Notes under the pieces: generated by a model
Told to the model about the DNA's origin: nothing
The model's database searches: none
What the model saw: the letters and a program-made list of their open reading frames with translations, nothing else
Origin: Auxenochlorella pyrenoidosa
Lineage: Eukaryota; Chlorophyta; Trebouxiophyceae; Chlorellales; Chlorellaceae
Direction: 5' to 3'
DNA: 29,730 nucleotides
Assembly (NCBI GenBank): GCA_001430745.1
Contig: KQ481979.1
Coordinates: 119,561 to 149,290 of the forward strand
In this document: positions 21,438-29,730 of the stretch, in pieces
How the letters are laid out: every line of letters begins with the position of its first letter
Position numbering within the stretch: position 1 is the first letter of the stretch
Translations under genes and position numbers: made by a program

Positions 21438-23375
21438 ATGCTGCTGCTGATCCTGGGGTTGCATCTAAGCCCGTCCTGGACCAGCCAGGAGACAGCAGAC
21501 GACTGGCGACGCGCACTCGACAAAAGCCCTTCCGACAGCTCCCCGCAGCCGATCCACCGTACGATGACTCTGCAAGAAATGTGCGAAGGCGTGCAGGAGC
21601 CCAGAGGAGCACGCTTCTTGTGCAGGTTTCGGAGCGCGCCGACAGCGCTACCGCAAGAGAGGATGACGATTTGCAGCCTGAATGTGTGCCAAAGCTGCTT
21701 CTTCCAAACTTTGAGCCCCAAGCGGGCTTTGTGCGCCGCGAGCTTTGCCCGTGGCATTGCCTTGCCAGAGATGCCTGCTCCTTTCCTTCCGATCACAGCC
21801 GCATCGCCCTCTCTGCGCAATGCGCAGCAGTTTGGGCAGTCCCCAGCCTGCTGTCCGCCTTGTCGCGCGCGCGCTCGCAAGGCTTGTTCCTCAGCCCTGC
21901 AGAGAGCACTGCCGACAGAACAGGTGGCGAAGGAGCAGACCGGAGGATGCAGCACGAGCGGCAAGAGGTGGGCAAGGTTGGCGCTGCACGCCTTGGACCC
22001 TGCCCGCCGCCCTTTTGCCCACCGCTTGTGGTGCCGGCTACCCCTGCAGGCCCAGGTGCCAGCCGAGATTGTTGGCATCAACGAGGAGACTCCCACAGTC
22101 AAGCGCGTCACCCTGCGAGTGCGCTGCTGAGGGAGGGGCTGCTTGCCCTGCCTGAGCACCCTCGTCGCTGCCTCCTCGCTCAGCGTCCTCACCCCCAAGC
22201 AAGCGGGCTGCCCTGCTTTGCCCTTGCAGCCCTCGAGGCCCCTGGCCTTCCTGCAAGGCCAGTGGGTGGACTTCTTCATTCCGCATGTCCCCGCGGTGGG
22301 AGGGTTTTCCTTTGTGTCCACGCCTCGCCAGCTGGAGCGCTGCGGCACGTTTGAGCTGGCAGTGAAGCGCAGCAGCCACCCAGCCGCTGCGTGGCTGCAT
22401 GAGAAGGTGGGGCGGGAGCTGGAGTTTGTTTGCAGCGAATTTGATTCGAGGGAGGACAAAGCAAACATGGGGGCATCTGTCAGGCAACAGCTTATGCAGT
22501 GCGCTGCCCAGGCATGCTGCCTGCGCAGGTGCCTGCTGCTGAGCAGGCTGAGTGCTCCATGCCTCTTTAGAGAGGGTTGTTGCTTCTCTGGCACTTCCAC
22601 GCAGGCTCGGGTGGGCGACTGTGTGGCTGTGCATGTGGGTGGCTGCTTCCACTACCAAGCCGGCGACGAGACCCGCCCCCTGTTGCTGGTGGCCGGGGGC
22701 ATCGGCATCAACCCGCTCCTGTCCATCCTGACGCACTGCTGCGAGCTGGGGGGCGCCGGCATCAGCAGCGGCAGCAGTCATGGCAGCGCACGCAGCAGTG
22801 GCAGCCCAGGCCAGCACCAGCTGCCATCCGGTGAACCAGCTGGTGCCGCCTCGGCAGCGGTTAAGCACAACTGCAGTGGCGGCGGCGGTAGGCGCAGGTC
22901 GCCCCAGGCGGTGGTGCTCTACTCTGCCTCCTCGCCAGCTGAGCTTGCATTCAGATATGAGCTAACGCAGCTGCAGGCCTGGGCAGGCGGCAGCATCCGC
23001 CTGCAGCTGCATGTCACCGGGCCCGAGTGGAGGGGGCGGGAGGCAGAGTGGGGCGGCCGCTGGGGCCGCATTTGCAGACGCGAACTGGCGGCTGCCCTGC
23101 ACTGGCTGCAAACCGTCAAAGCAAGCTCGGAAGAGCTTTCCGGCAGCCATGAGGGCGCAGCATCATTCGCGGCAGCAGCGGCAGTGGCAGAGCGCCCGCA
23201 GGGAGCACCTTTAGAAGGCAGCTGCCAGTGCAACGTCAGCAGAGACGCCACACCTGGCAGCTGCGAGGTAGCAGCGCTGGTGTGCGGCCCCCCAGGGATG
23301 GAAGATACTGTGCTGGCCGACCTGCTGTCCCTGGGGCTGCAGCCGGGGCAGATACGGCACGAGCGGTGGTGGTGA
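21438..23375 (+). CDS. OXNAD1: OXNAD1-like FAD/NAD(P)-binding oxidoreductase (5' end uncertain)
   Basis: Secure exons: 22050-22118, 22230-22406, 22605-23375 (stop TGA). An upstream exon probably ends at 21625 (RRRAGAQRSTLLVQ, then GT), joining in phase 0 to AQVPAEIVGINEETPTVK. That frame has no ATG nearby, so the true start is in another exon; 21438 is the first ATG after ACLA and is only a placeholder. Motifs: GQWVDFFIPHV and GGFSFVSTPR for flavin binding, LAVKRSSHPAAAWLH, then LLLVAGGIGINPLLSIL for NAD(P) binding, AVVLYSASSPAELAF, VCGPPGMED and the family-typical C-terminal aromatic end ERWW. Family knowledge: OXNAD1 belongs to the ferredoxin-reductase-type fold; its substrate is not well defined and a mitochondrial location is often proposed. 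A Ser/Gly/Ala-rich insert (about 22745-22900) separates the NAD-motif helix from the next strand. Intron 22407-22604 is 198 bases and free of in-frame stops. Confidence 0.88.
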
Positions 23376-23888
23376 CGCAGCCGGCACCCCTCCAGCCCTT
23401 GCAACACCAGGTTTCAAACAAGCAGGCAGCTGTCTTCGTTTGACCTAGTGCTTCCTCTTCGGAATTGTGCCAACACGCAGGCTGTGCCTCACATCCCCAA
23501 GTTTTCTGTTGCATTGTCTATCGGCAGCTTCACATTCGATGCCATGGGCGCACATTTAAAATGCGAATGGCCTACTGTGGGGGTGGTTGCACTCAAGACG
23601 GTATGGGCACAATGGGTGATGGGTGATCACTCGTGAGTGAGGGCGTAATGCTTGCGGTGATGGCGAGAAGGGACGGCTGGAGACCGGAAGGATTGGGGAG
23701 CAATGTGGACGGATGGAGGACAGATCAGAGTCACAAAAATGGATGGGGTGGGAAGAGCAGCGGGTGAATGCCGGCTCAGGGATTTCAGTCGTGATGAGGC
23801 GGCAGCCATCAAGGCTGCCGCGCGGATGAGGGAGGATTGCAGTGCACTTGGCTGCAGGATGCCTGCGCTGCCGGTCACTTGCACATGC
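23376..23888. other. Convergent 3' region, no gene seen
   Basis: This lies between the stop of the OXNAD1-like gene (+) and the stop of the modular Cys-rich gene (-). It is lower in GC than the genes. No TGTAA in a useful position, conserved protein or RNA gene was recognised. Confidence 0.55.
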
Positions 23889-26291
23889 TCAGGCCAGCTT
23901 GGGTGCGGCAAAGGCCTGCAGCTGTGCCTTGGCAGCATCCAGGGTGTTGAGCAGCGCGCCCGCCGCCTCCTCCGGCTCGGTGCCCTCGGCCAGGGAGAAG
24001 GGGGTCTCCACCAGGCTCCGCGCAAAGGAGAAGGTGGTGCCGGGGGTGCCGGGGGCGCTGGGCAGGGTGATGCCGCAGCCCTGCACGATCTGGTTGCTGC
24101 GGGGCAGGAAGAGGGGTAGGGGAGGGGTAGAGGTGAGGCGCGGACCATGGCTGGCTGGGGACATTATCACAACAGAGCGCCGGTGGGCAGGGCTGTTGGC
24201 AGCTGTGCATGCCCGCACAGAGTACGTGCACACCATGGCCGGCACTTGTGCTGCCCCCCCGTCAACCAGACCCAGGCACTCACAAGAGGCTGAGGCCGGA
24301 GGCATCGCCCGCCATGGACTGGCCCACAGCAGCCAGGCACTGCGTGCCCACCGCTGCCACGGCGGAACAGCAGTTGGTGCCGGTGCCCACGCAGGAGCTC
24401 TGCAGGGCGGCCCTGAAGGCGTCCATGCACTGGCTGCCAGAGGGGCTGGCGGGCGGGGCGGGAGGGGTGGCGGGGACGGTGGGAGGGGCGCCGCCGACGA
24501 GGCCGCACTGCTGCATGGAGGCGGTGCTGCAGAGGGAGGGGCCGGGAGGGGGAGGAGGAGGCAGTCAGAGGCCGGATGGCTCGGTAGCGGTCCCACCATC
24601 AACACCTCTCCTGCCAGTGCACAGAACACCCGCCACGCAGCCCTGCCACCCCACTCACAGTGCCGTGAAGGAGGCGCTGTCGCCGCGGGTGGAGAACTCG
24701 CTCAGCACATCGGCCAGGCAGCTGGAGCCCAGGCCAGACAGGGCGGTGCAGCAGTCAGCGGCGGCGCCGGTTTTGCAGGTGGCGGCGGCGGCGTTGAAGC
24801 CGTCCACACACTGCTGTGAGGAGGGTGGGGGGCTGGTGGGCAGCTGGATGCCGCACGTTGTCAGCAGGCCGGTGCTGCAGGGGGGGGCGGGGGAGGGGAG
24901 GGCAGGTAAGGAGTGAGGGGTTGTTGCAGACGGTGCACAGTTAAGCTGTCCTCTCAGCACGCATCCGCATGCCTTCTTCTCCATAAGATAAACCCTGCAA
25001 AACTGTTGTCCCACCGCCCACCGCCCCCTCCACCAAACACTCACAGCTTGCTGAGGCTGGCGGTGTCGCCGGCGGCGGTGAGCGCGGCCACCACCTGCGC
25101 CAGGCAGGGGCTGCCCAGGCCAGACATGGCGGGGCAGCAGGTCTGGGCGGAGCCGCTGGCGGAGCACACGGTGGTGGCCACCTGCTGGAAGCCGGCTGCG
25201 CAGGTGGGGTCGACGGTGGCAGGCGGGGCGGGGGGCGCGGCGGCGGGGGCGGGTGCCGGGCTCTGGGGCGGGGTGATGGTCACGCCGCAGGCCTGGAACA
25301 GCACAGTGCTGCGGTGGGGTTTGGGAGGGACGAAGGCAGGGTGGCCAGGGGGTAAGAGGGGTGGTGGCAGGGGGCTGTGTGGCAGGGGCAGTGCAACATT
25401 GGCAGCACCGGGCAGGCACAGCACAGCAGGAGCAAGAGAACACCCCCACCCCTGCCCGCCGCCGCTCACATGGCCTCCAGGGTTTGCTGGTCGGCGCTGG
25501 CGCGTGCAGACTCGTACACGCTGCCGATGCACTCCACGCCCAGGTTGAGCAGGGGGGCGCAGCAGGTGGAGGGGCTGGTGCGCGGGTCGCAGCTCTGCAC
25601 GCTGCCCAGCCAGGCCCGGAAGCCATCGGAGCAGGAGGAGGGGGCGGGGGAGGAGGAGGGGGCCGGGGATGGAGGGGGGCGCGGGGCTCTGCTGTGGCGG
25701 GGTGACCTGGATGCCGCAGGCACCGAGCAGGGTGATTCTGCGGGCGGGGGCAGGCGGGACAGGGGCAGTCGTAAGACAGCTGTCGTAAGGCAGCTGCAGC
25801 ATGCTGACAGCAGGCATTAGGGAGGATTGGCGCAGGACCTCTGGCGCAGGCAAGCAGCCCAGCCCCCTGCCCGCCCGCCCTCTGCTCACAGCGCCTGCAC
25901 CGTCTGCTGATCCGTCTGCTCCGCCGCGGCAAACACGCTGCCGATGCACTCTGTGCCTAGGCTGAGCAGCGGCGCGCAGCAGGTGGAGGGGTTGGTGCTG
26001 GGGTCGCAGGTCTGGATGCTGCCCAGCCAGGCCTTGAAGCCATCAGAGCACGAGTCCTGCTCGAGGGTGCAAATGCAGCAGGTTGAGTGCGCGAGGGTGG
26101 GGATGAGGTAAAGATGCCGGGCTGTCGACGGCGGCGGCAGCAAGTGCCCGCAGTGCATGCATGGCGGCGGGAGGGTGGGCCGACGGCACAGGAGTGCTGC
26201 TTCTGCTGCCCACCTTGAGTGAGCGGGACTGCGCACCGCCCAGCGTGGACAGGGCCAGACAGGCAGCCAGCAGCAGGAAGGAGGCTCGCAT
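23889..26291 (-). CDS. Secreted protein with five tandem six-cysteine modules
   Basis: Seven exons: 26291-26214, 26056-25890, 25737-25470, 25308-25045, 24874-24659, 24526-24284, 24096-23889; about 480 residues if one extra base in the third exon is discounted. Exon 1 encodes a signal peptide (MRASFLLLAACLALSTLGG). Each module reads C..GF...C...CC...LG..C...L, then CG[IVL] encoded at the start of the next exon, then a Pro/Ala/Ser linker. Examples are CSDGFKAW, NPSTCCAPLLSLGTECIGSV, and CVDGFN with ADCCTALSGLGSSCLADV. The five introns after the first are all phase 2, so the module exons can be duplicated without breaking frame. I do not recognise the family; the C-C-CC-C-C spacing recalls plant lipid-transfer/prolamin proteins but lacks their CXC. 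A Pro-linked, Cys-rich secreted protein suggests the cell wall or surface. The C-terminus is an Ala/Glu-rich helical tail. The frame breaks inside the G6 run at 25674-25679. Confidence 0.85.
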
Positions 26292-26650
26292 GGCGGCGGC
26301 GAGCGGTGCGGCGGGCAGGGGCAAGAGAGGGTGTGGGGCAGAAGGGAGGGTGCTTGGGTGTGTTGGCTCTGCAGGTCGCAGTGTGCGGAATGGTGGCTAC
26401 GAGGGCCGCCCCCGCGATTTATGGGCTGGGAGGGCGAAATGCCCAGGCCCGTGTGGGGTGCGGTCAGGAAGCTGCCGCCGCCTGGTACCGACCCCGTCGC
26501 CACACAAGCACAGGTATCCTGATGCGCTCACCACGCGTGGCCGATTGCGTCACCCTGAGTCCCCTGCGCGTCACCCGCCACCCCCACGCGCTCCTGTCCC
26601 AGTCAGCGAGCTCACCTTCGCACCGGCTGTCCTTCACACGTGTTCCCGCC
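26292..26650. promoter_or_regulatory. Divergent upstream region of two secreted Cys-rich genes
   Basis: The modular gene starts leftward at 26291 and the Stig1-domain gene starts rightward at 26651, leaving 359 bases for both upstream regions. A bidirectional promoter is plausible. The only AT-richer patch is near 26417-26424 (gatttatg); I do not claim it as a TATA box. Confidence 0.5.
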
Positions 26651-28802
26651 ATGCGCACCCTCCTGGCGCTTCTGCTTGCGCTGCTGGTGCCTCTAGTGCA
26701 TTCCAGGCCGCTCACAGGTACCGATCGGTAAATGACGCCCGCTGCCGGTCCGCGTTTGCATACACCCTTTTCCTTTGCCGCCGCTGCCGCCGCCGCCGCC
26801 AAAGCAGGCGTGCTATCCAGTGCTCAGTTCTGCTCCTACCCGTGGCTTTTTGTGTGCAGTGGAGCCGCGGTCTGACTTCAGCACAATATGGACCACATTC
26901 ACCCTCAACGCCAGCACCCTCTTCCTTGGGCCGCAGCTGCTGGCCAGCACTTCTACAACGTCGGATGCCGGCTGTGCTGAGCTGTGCAGCCAGACGGCAG
27001 GCTGCACCTGGTTTGCATGGTGTCCAGACTGGGGCTTCACGCCGTGAGTGTGGCTTCCAGCGGTACGTGAAAGAAATGGCGTTGATCGCCAGCGTCGGTG
27101 CAGGTGTCAGCAATGATTGGCTGCAGAGGCATTGGCAGCCGTCATGTCAGTCCCAGTACATGTGCACATGGCATGCTGAGCACATTCCGGAGTTCTACCT
27201 GTTCCAGAACTGCCGCTGCTGCCGCCCGGCCCTGCAGGTGCGATACATTGGCATACTGCGGCACTGCCACCGCCAGCGCCACCGCGCAGTCGCTACAGCC
27301 GGGCACCTGCCTGCTGTCCAATGAGACGGTGGCCGGCCGCGTGGCAGGCAGCAACGCCAAGGGCAGCGCCGTCTCATGGTCCAGCGGCTACCTCATCCCG
27401 CCTCCTGCCCCGCCTGCAGCCCTGCCGCCTGCCGCAGCACCAGAGGTAGGGGGCGCTGGGCCCTGCTCAGTGGGCCCAAGGCAGCAGAGCTGCATGCTGC
27501 GCGCTGCATCCTTGGCCGGCACTTTAAAGTGCAGCGGCCCCCTTGCCCCGCCCTGCAGCCCGCAGCCGGCCCTTCCGTGTGGGACACCTTTACCCGCTAC
27601 CCCAATACCCTCTACCGGGGCCCAGACGTGCTGGCCTGGGGAGCCGCCGGCAGCGAGGGCGAGTGCGCCACCGCGTGCAGCCAGCAGCAGGGCTGCCAGC
27701 AGTGGACCTGGTGCCCGACCGATGCAGGCGACAGCGGGTGAGGGACGGCTGCCACTGCCCCAAACAGCGTTCGGTGGCGGGAGGTGCAAAGCCCACGCTG
27801 CCGCTGCCCTGTGATCTCCAGACAAGTTGCGAGGCAGGCCTGCTTTGGCCTGCTTGCTCGGGCAACTGTCATGCGCAGCGGACGGCGGTGCCCATGCAGC
27901 CCCCTCTGCTGCGAATGCCCACCCTGCGCCGAGCTTTGCTCACGTGCCCACAGCTGCGAGGCACTGGAGCTGTGCAGCCCCGGAAGCGCCAGCGCGGCGG
28001 GCACCTGGGCGCCGCCAGGCACGTGCATCCTGTCAACCGACTTGCAAATGAGCGCTGGCCGGCTGGCCTATCTATTCATGTCGGGACCAACAGTGGCCTG
28101 GTCTGGAGGGTACCTGGACCCGAAAGCAGCGGCGCCGCCAAGCCCACCGTCAGCCAGCGGCAGCAGCGTCGGGGGCGGCAGCGGAGGCTGCCCTGCCGGG
28201 TTCATCGACTGCGGGCAGGGCTGCATCGATGTGCTGAATAATGCTCAGGTGTGGGGGCAGGGCTGGGGGCCACGGGGTTGAAAGCGCATGCATGCGTGCG
28301 CAGAGAGGATTTACGACTGCAGTAAAGAGAGCCGGACACCCGCTGTCCTGCCTGCAGAACTGCGGCGGGTGCGGCCAGATGTGCGGCGCTGGGCGCGGCT
28401 GCGCCCTGGGGCAGTGCAGCTGCGACCTGGGTGAGCTCCCGAGCTCTCTGAACATGTGCTGTCGCAAGTCTGAGTTGCTGATGCAGTGCAAGCTGTATCT
28501 GAGCCAGGAAGCCATGATGCGAGCTTCCTGTGCTTGCCTGCTGTAGGGCTGACACCATGCGGAGGCGTGTGCACTTCGATTATGACCGATCCTTACAACT
28601 GTGGCATGGTGAGCAGCAGTGGACAGCATGAGTGGGCAGGCTGCCATGCTCTCACACCTGTCGCTGCTGCAGGGGCAACAGGCAAGCAGCGATGCCACGC
28701 AGATCGGCGACTGATGATTTCGCTCCCATTGCCCATGCCCTGCTGCAGTGCGGGTGGCAGTGTAGCTGGGGGCAGCAGTGCTGGTCAGGCTCTTGCTCCT
28801 AA
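26651..28802 (+). CDS. Secreted protein with two PAN/Apple-like domains and a Stig1-like domain
   Basis: Eight exons: 26651-26717, 26860-27043, 27238-27445, 27559-27737, 27954-28248, 28358-28430, 28547-28608, 28749-28802; the sum is 1122 bases (373 residues). Residues 1-18 are a signal peptide (MRTLLALLLALLVPLVHS). Two PAN/Apple-like units follow (about 24-141 and 157-265). Each has C..LC....C.W..WCP, a phase-2 intron, then C..L..C, PGTC[LI]LS and W[SG].GY. A Pro-rich linker separates them. From about residue 292 the C-terminus matches Stig1: CPAGFIDCGQGCIDV, NCGGCGQMCGAGRGC, then a second half with PYNCGMCGWQC, 16 cysteines in all. Family knowledge: PAN domains bind proteins or sugars outside the cell; Stig1 proteins of plants are secreted, cysteine-rich and linked to lipid-rich or surface layers. 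The algal role is unknown; cell wall or surface is an inference. The start follows a clean signal peptide. Confidence 0.87.
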
Positions 28803-29600
28803 CGAGCAGTCATCTCTGTGCGCAGTGTGCATGGGAACTGCCACGCAGCATGCAGAGGCTGTGTTTCCTATCCTTTGTAACACTATAAACCTCGTTCTTG
28901 CGTCTGAGCTTGGCTTAGGCTCATGCAGCACAACCATCCAAGTACAAGTCTGGACAAGCCTCGAGGAGGCTGCCGCCGGACACATCTTGCCCTCGTCGCT
29001 CGCTGCCACCGTAGATGCTTTTTGTCCACACAACTCTGCCCCTCCCGCCCCTTGGCATCCCTCTGTTCCAGATCCTGCCCTTTGAGTCGTTACACCGCGG
29101 CAACAGCCGCACGTGTGGCGATGAAAATTGGGAGCCAGGGCAGGAGTTTGCGTGCTGACGTGCAAGGGAGGGCGGCCACTCCCTAGGGGAAGGGGCCGCC
29201 CTTCAAAAATGGGGTGGGCCGCGCCGCGAGAGTAGCGGGGGCTCCGAGGGGAGGGAATGAGGGCCGGGGTTGGAGAAGGGTATGGGGGGGCTGAGGGGGG
29301 GAAGAAAGGAGGAGTGTAGGGAGCACCGTTCATTGGGAGGGAAGGCCGGCGAGCAGGACATGAGAGGCAGGTTCAGTTTGAGGGGCCAGAAAAGCAGGGG
29401 CATGCGCCGGCGCCCAGGGGCGCGGCTGCCGGCATGGAGATGTGGGACGTATCGTGGGGTCAGGGCAGCAGCAACAGTCTGGCAATCAAAGAAGGCGAGT
29501 TCGTACAGGCGCCACGCGCTGCCGGGTGGCAGCGCTGAGGCTGAGGAGCAAGCTACAAAGAGATGGAGGCAGAGGGTGTCCGGGGCAGCGCCGCAGCTGC
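28803..29600. other. Convergent 3' region with purine-rich stretch
   Basis: This lies between the stop of the Stig1-domain gene and the stop of the last minus-strand gene. After the TGTAA at 28876 there is a G/A-rich plus-strand stretch at about 29160-29400. I see no conserved protein or RNA gene. Confidence 0.55.
28876..28880 (+). terminator. TGTAA polyadenylation signal for the Stig1-domain gene
   Basis: TGTAA lies 74 bases past the TAA stop, in an AT-richer context. This is the standard chlorophyte polyadenylation motif in the expected place. Confidence 0.75.
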
Positions 29601-29730
29601 TCACGCAGCCACGGGCGCCACCGCCGGGCCGCCCACGCCCATCTCAAAGCCGCCAGACGCCTTCTTGCTGCGCCGCTTCTTCTTGCCGCTGCTGCTGCCG
29701 GCCGGCGCGGCGGCGGGCGCGGGCGCCGCC
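29601..29730 (-). CDS. C-terminal end of an unrecognised basic, Ala-rich protein (partial)
   Basis: The minus strand reads an Ala/Pro-rich stretch, then SSSGKKKRRSKKASGGFEM, then GVGGPAVAPVAA and a TGA (29603-29601). About 43 codons are visible and the rest lies right of the window. The basic cluster could be a nuclear localisation signal or a linker, but no family can be named. Reality is inferred from the codon pattern and the clean stop. Another reading frame or a UTR cannot be excluded. Confidence 0.5.
   Translation of the reverse strand, partial: AAPAPAAAPAGSSSGKKKRRSKKASGGFEMGVGGPAVAPVAA

Noticed and set aside
21438..22130. Uninterrupted 230-codon frame in front of the OXNAD1-like exons
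   Set aside because: Its first 204 codons show no family similarity, and a spliced upstream exon ending at 21625 gives a better match to the OXNAD1 N-terminal region. Kept only as a possible start.
24655..25932. A 425-codon minus-strand frame over the modular Cys-rich gene
   Set aside because: It mixes wrong-frame exons and introns. Only its last part is the real frame of exon 24874-24659.
1..29730. CRISPR arrays, transposons, tRNA or rRNA genes, prokaryotic operons
   Set aside because: No regularly spaced repeats, terminal inverted repeats, transposase or reverse transcriptase motifs, or recognisable RNA genes were seen. The intron-rich gene structure is eukaryotic throughout.

Overview
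The window is nuclear DNA from a green alga, most likely a Chlorella-like trebouxiophyte. The evidence is strong GC richness, many short introns (about 80-420 bases) with GT-AG and some GC-AG ends, TGTAA polyadenylation motifs, Ala/Pro/Gln/Ser-rich low-complexity protein segments, and plant-type genes (AKR2, a split ATP-citrate lyase subunit A, a GT47 glycosyltransferase, a Stig1 domain). I rebuilt gene models by reading splice phases by hand. The exon sums close in frame for six models; the OXNAD1-like start stays open, AKR2 has an assembly gap, and one model needs a one-base correction.

Layout, left to right: (1) 1-1410 +, 3' end of a GT47 exostosin-like glycosyltransferase. (2) 2088-5767 -, an unrecognised 838-residue protein with a duplicated module. 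(3) 6135-12171 -, a SNAPC4-like protein with 4.5 Myb repeats and an added Tudor-like C-terminal domain. (4) 12641-16014 -, AKR2, the ankyrin chaperone for chloroplast outer-envelope proteins, interrupted by a 365-base run of N. (5) 16952-21244 -, ATP-citrate lyase subunit A, 15 exons including an 18-base microexon and a clear GC-AG intron. (6) about 21438-23375 +, an OXNAD1-like flavin/NAD oxidoreductase, divergent from ACLA. (7) 23889-26291 -, a secreted five-module six-cysteine protein encoded by phase-matched exons, with a probable one-base frameshift. (8) 26651-28802 +, a secreted protein with two PAN/Apple-like domains and a Stig1-like domain, divergent from gene 7. (9) 29601-29730 -, the C-terminal end of an unrecognised Lys/Arg- and Ala-rich protein.

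The genes do not form one pathway; this looks like ordinary gene-dense nuclear sequence. Two divergent pairs share short upstream regions: ACLA with the OXNAD1-like gene, and the two cysteine-rich secretory genes, the latter perhaps both extracellular-matrix proteins. The most unusual content is the Tudor-like fusion in the SNAPC4 homologue, the two modular secretory proteins, the duplicated-module protein with a conserved intron position, and the splice-site and microexon biology. Nothing prokaryotic, viral, CRISPR-like or transposon-like was recognised.
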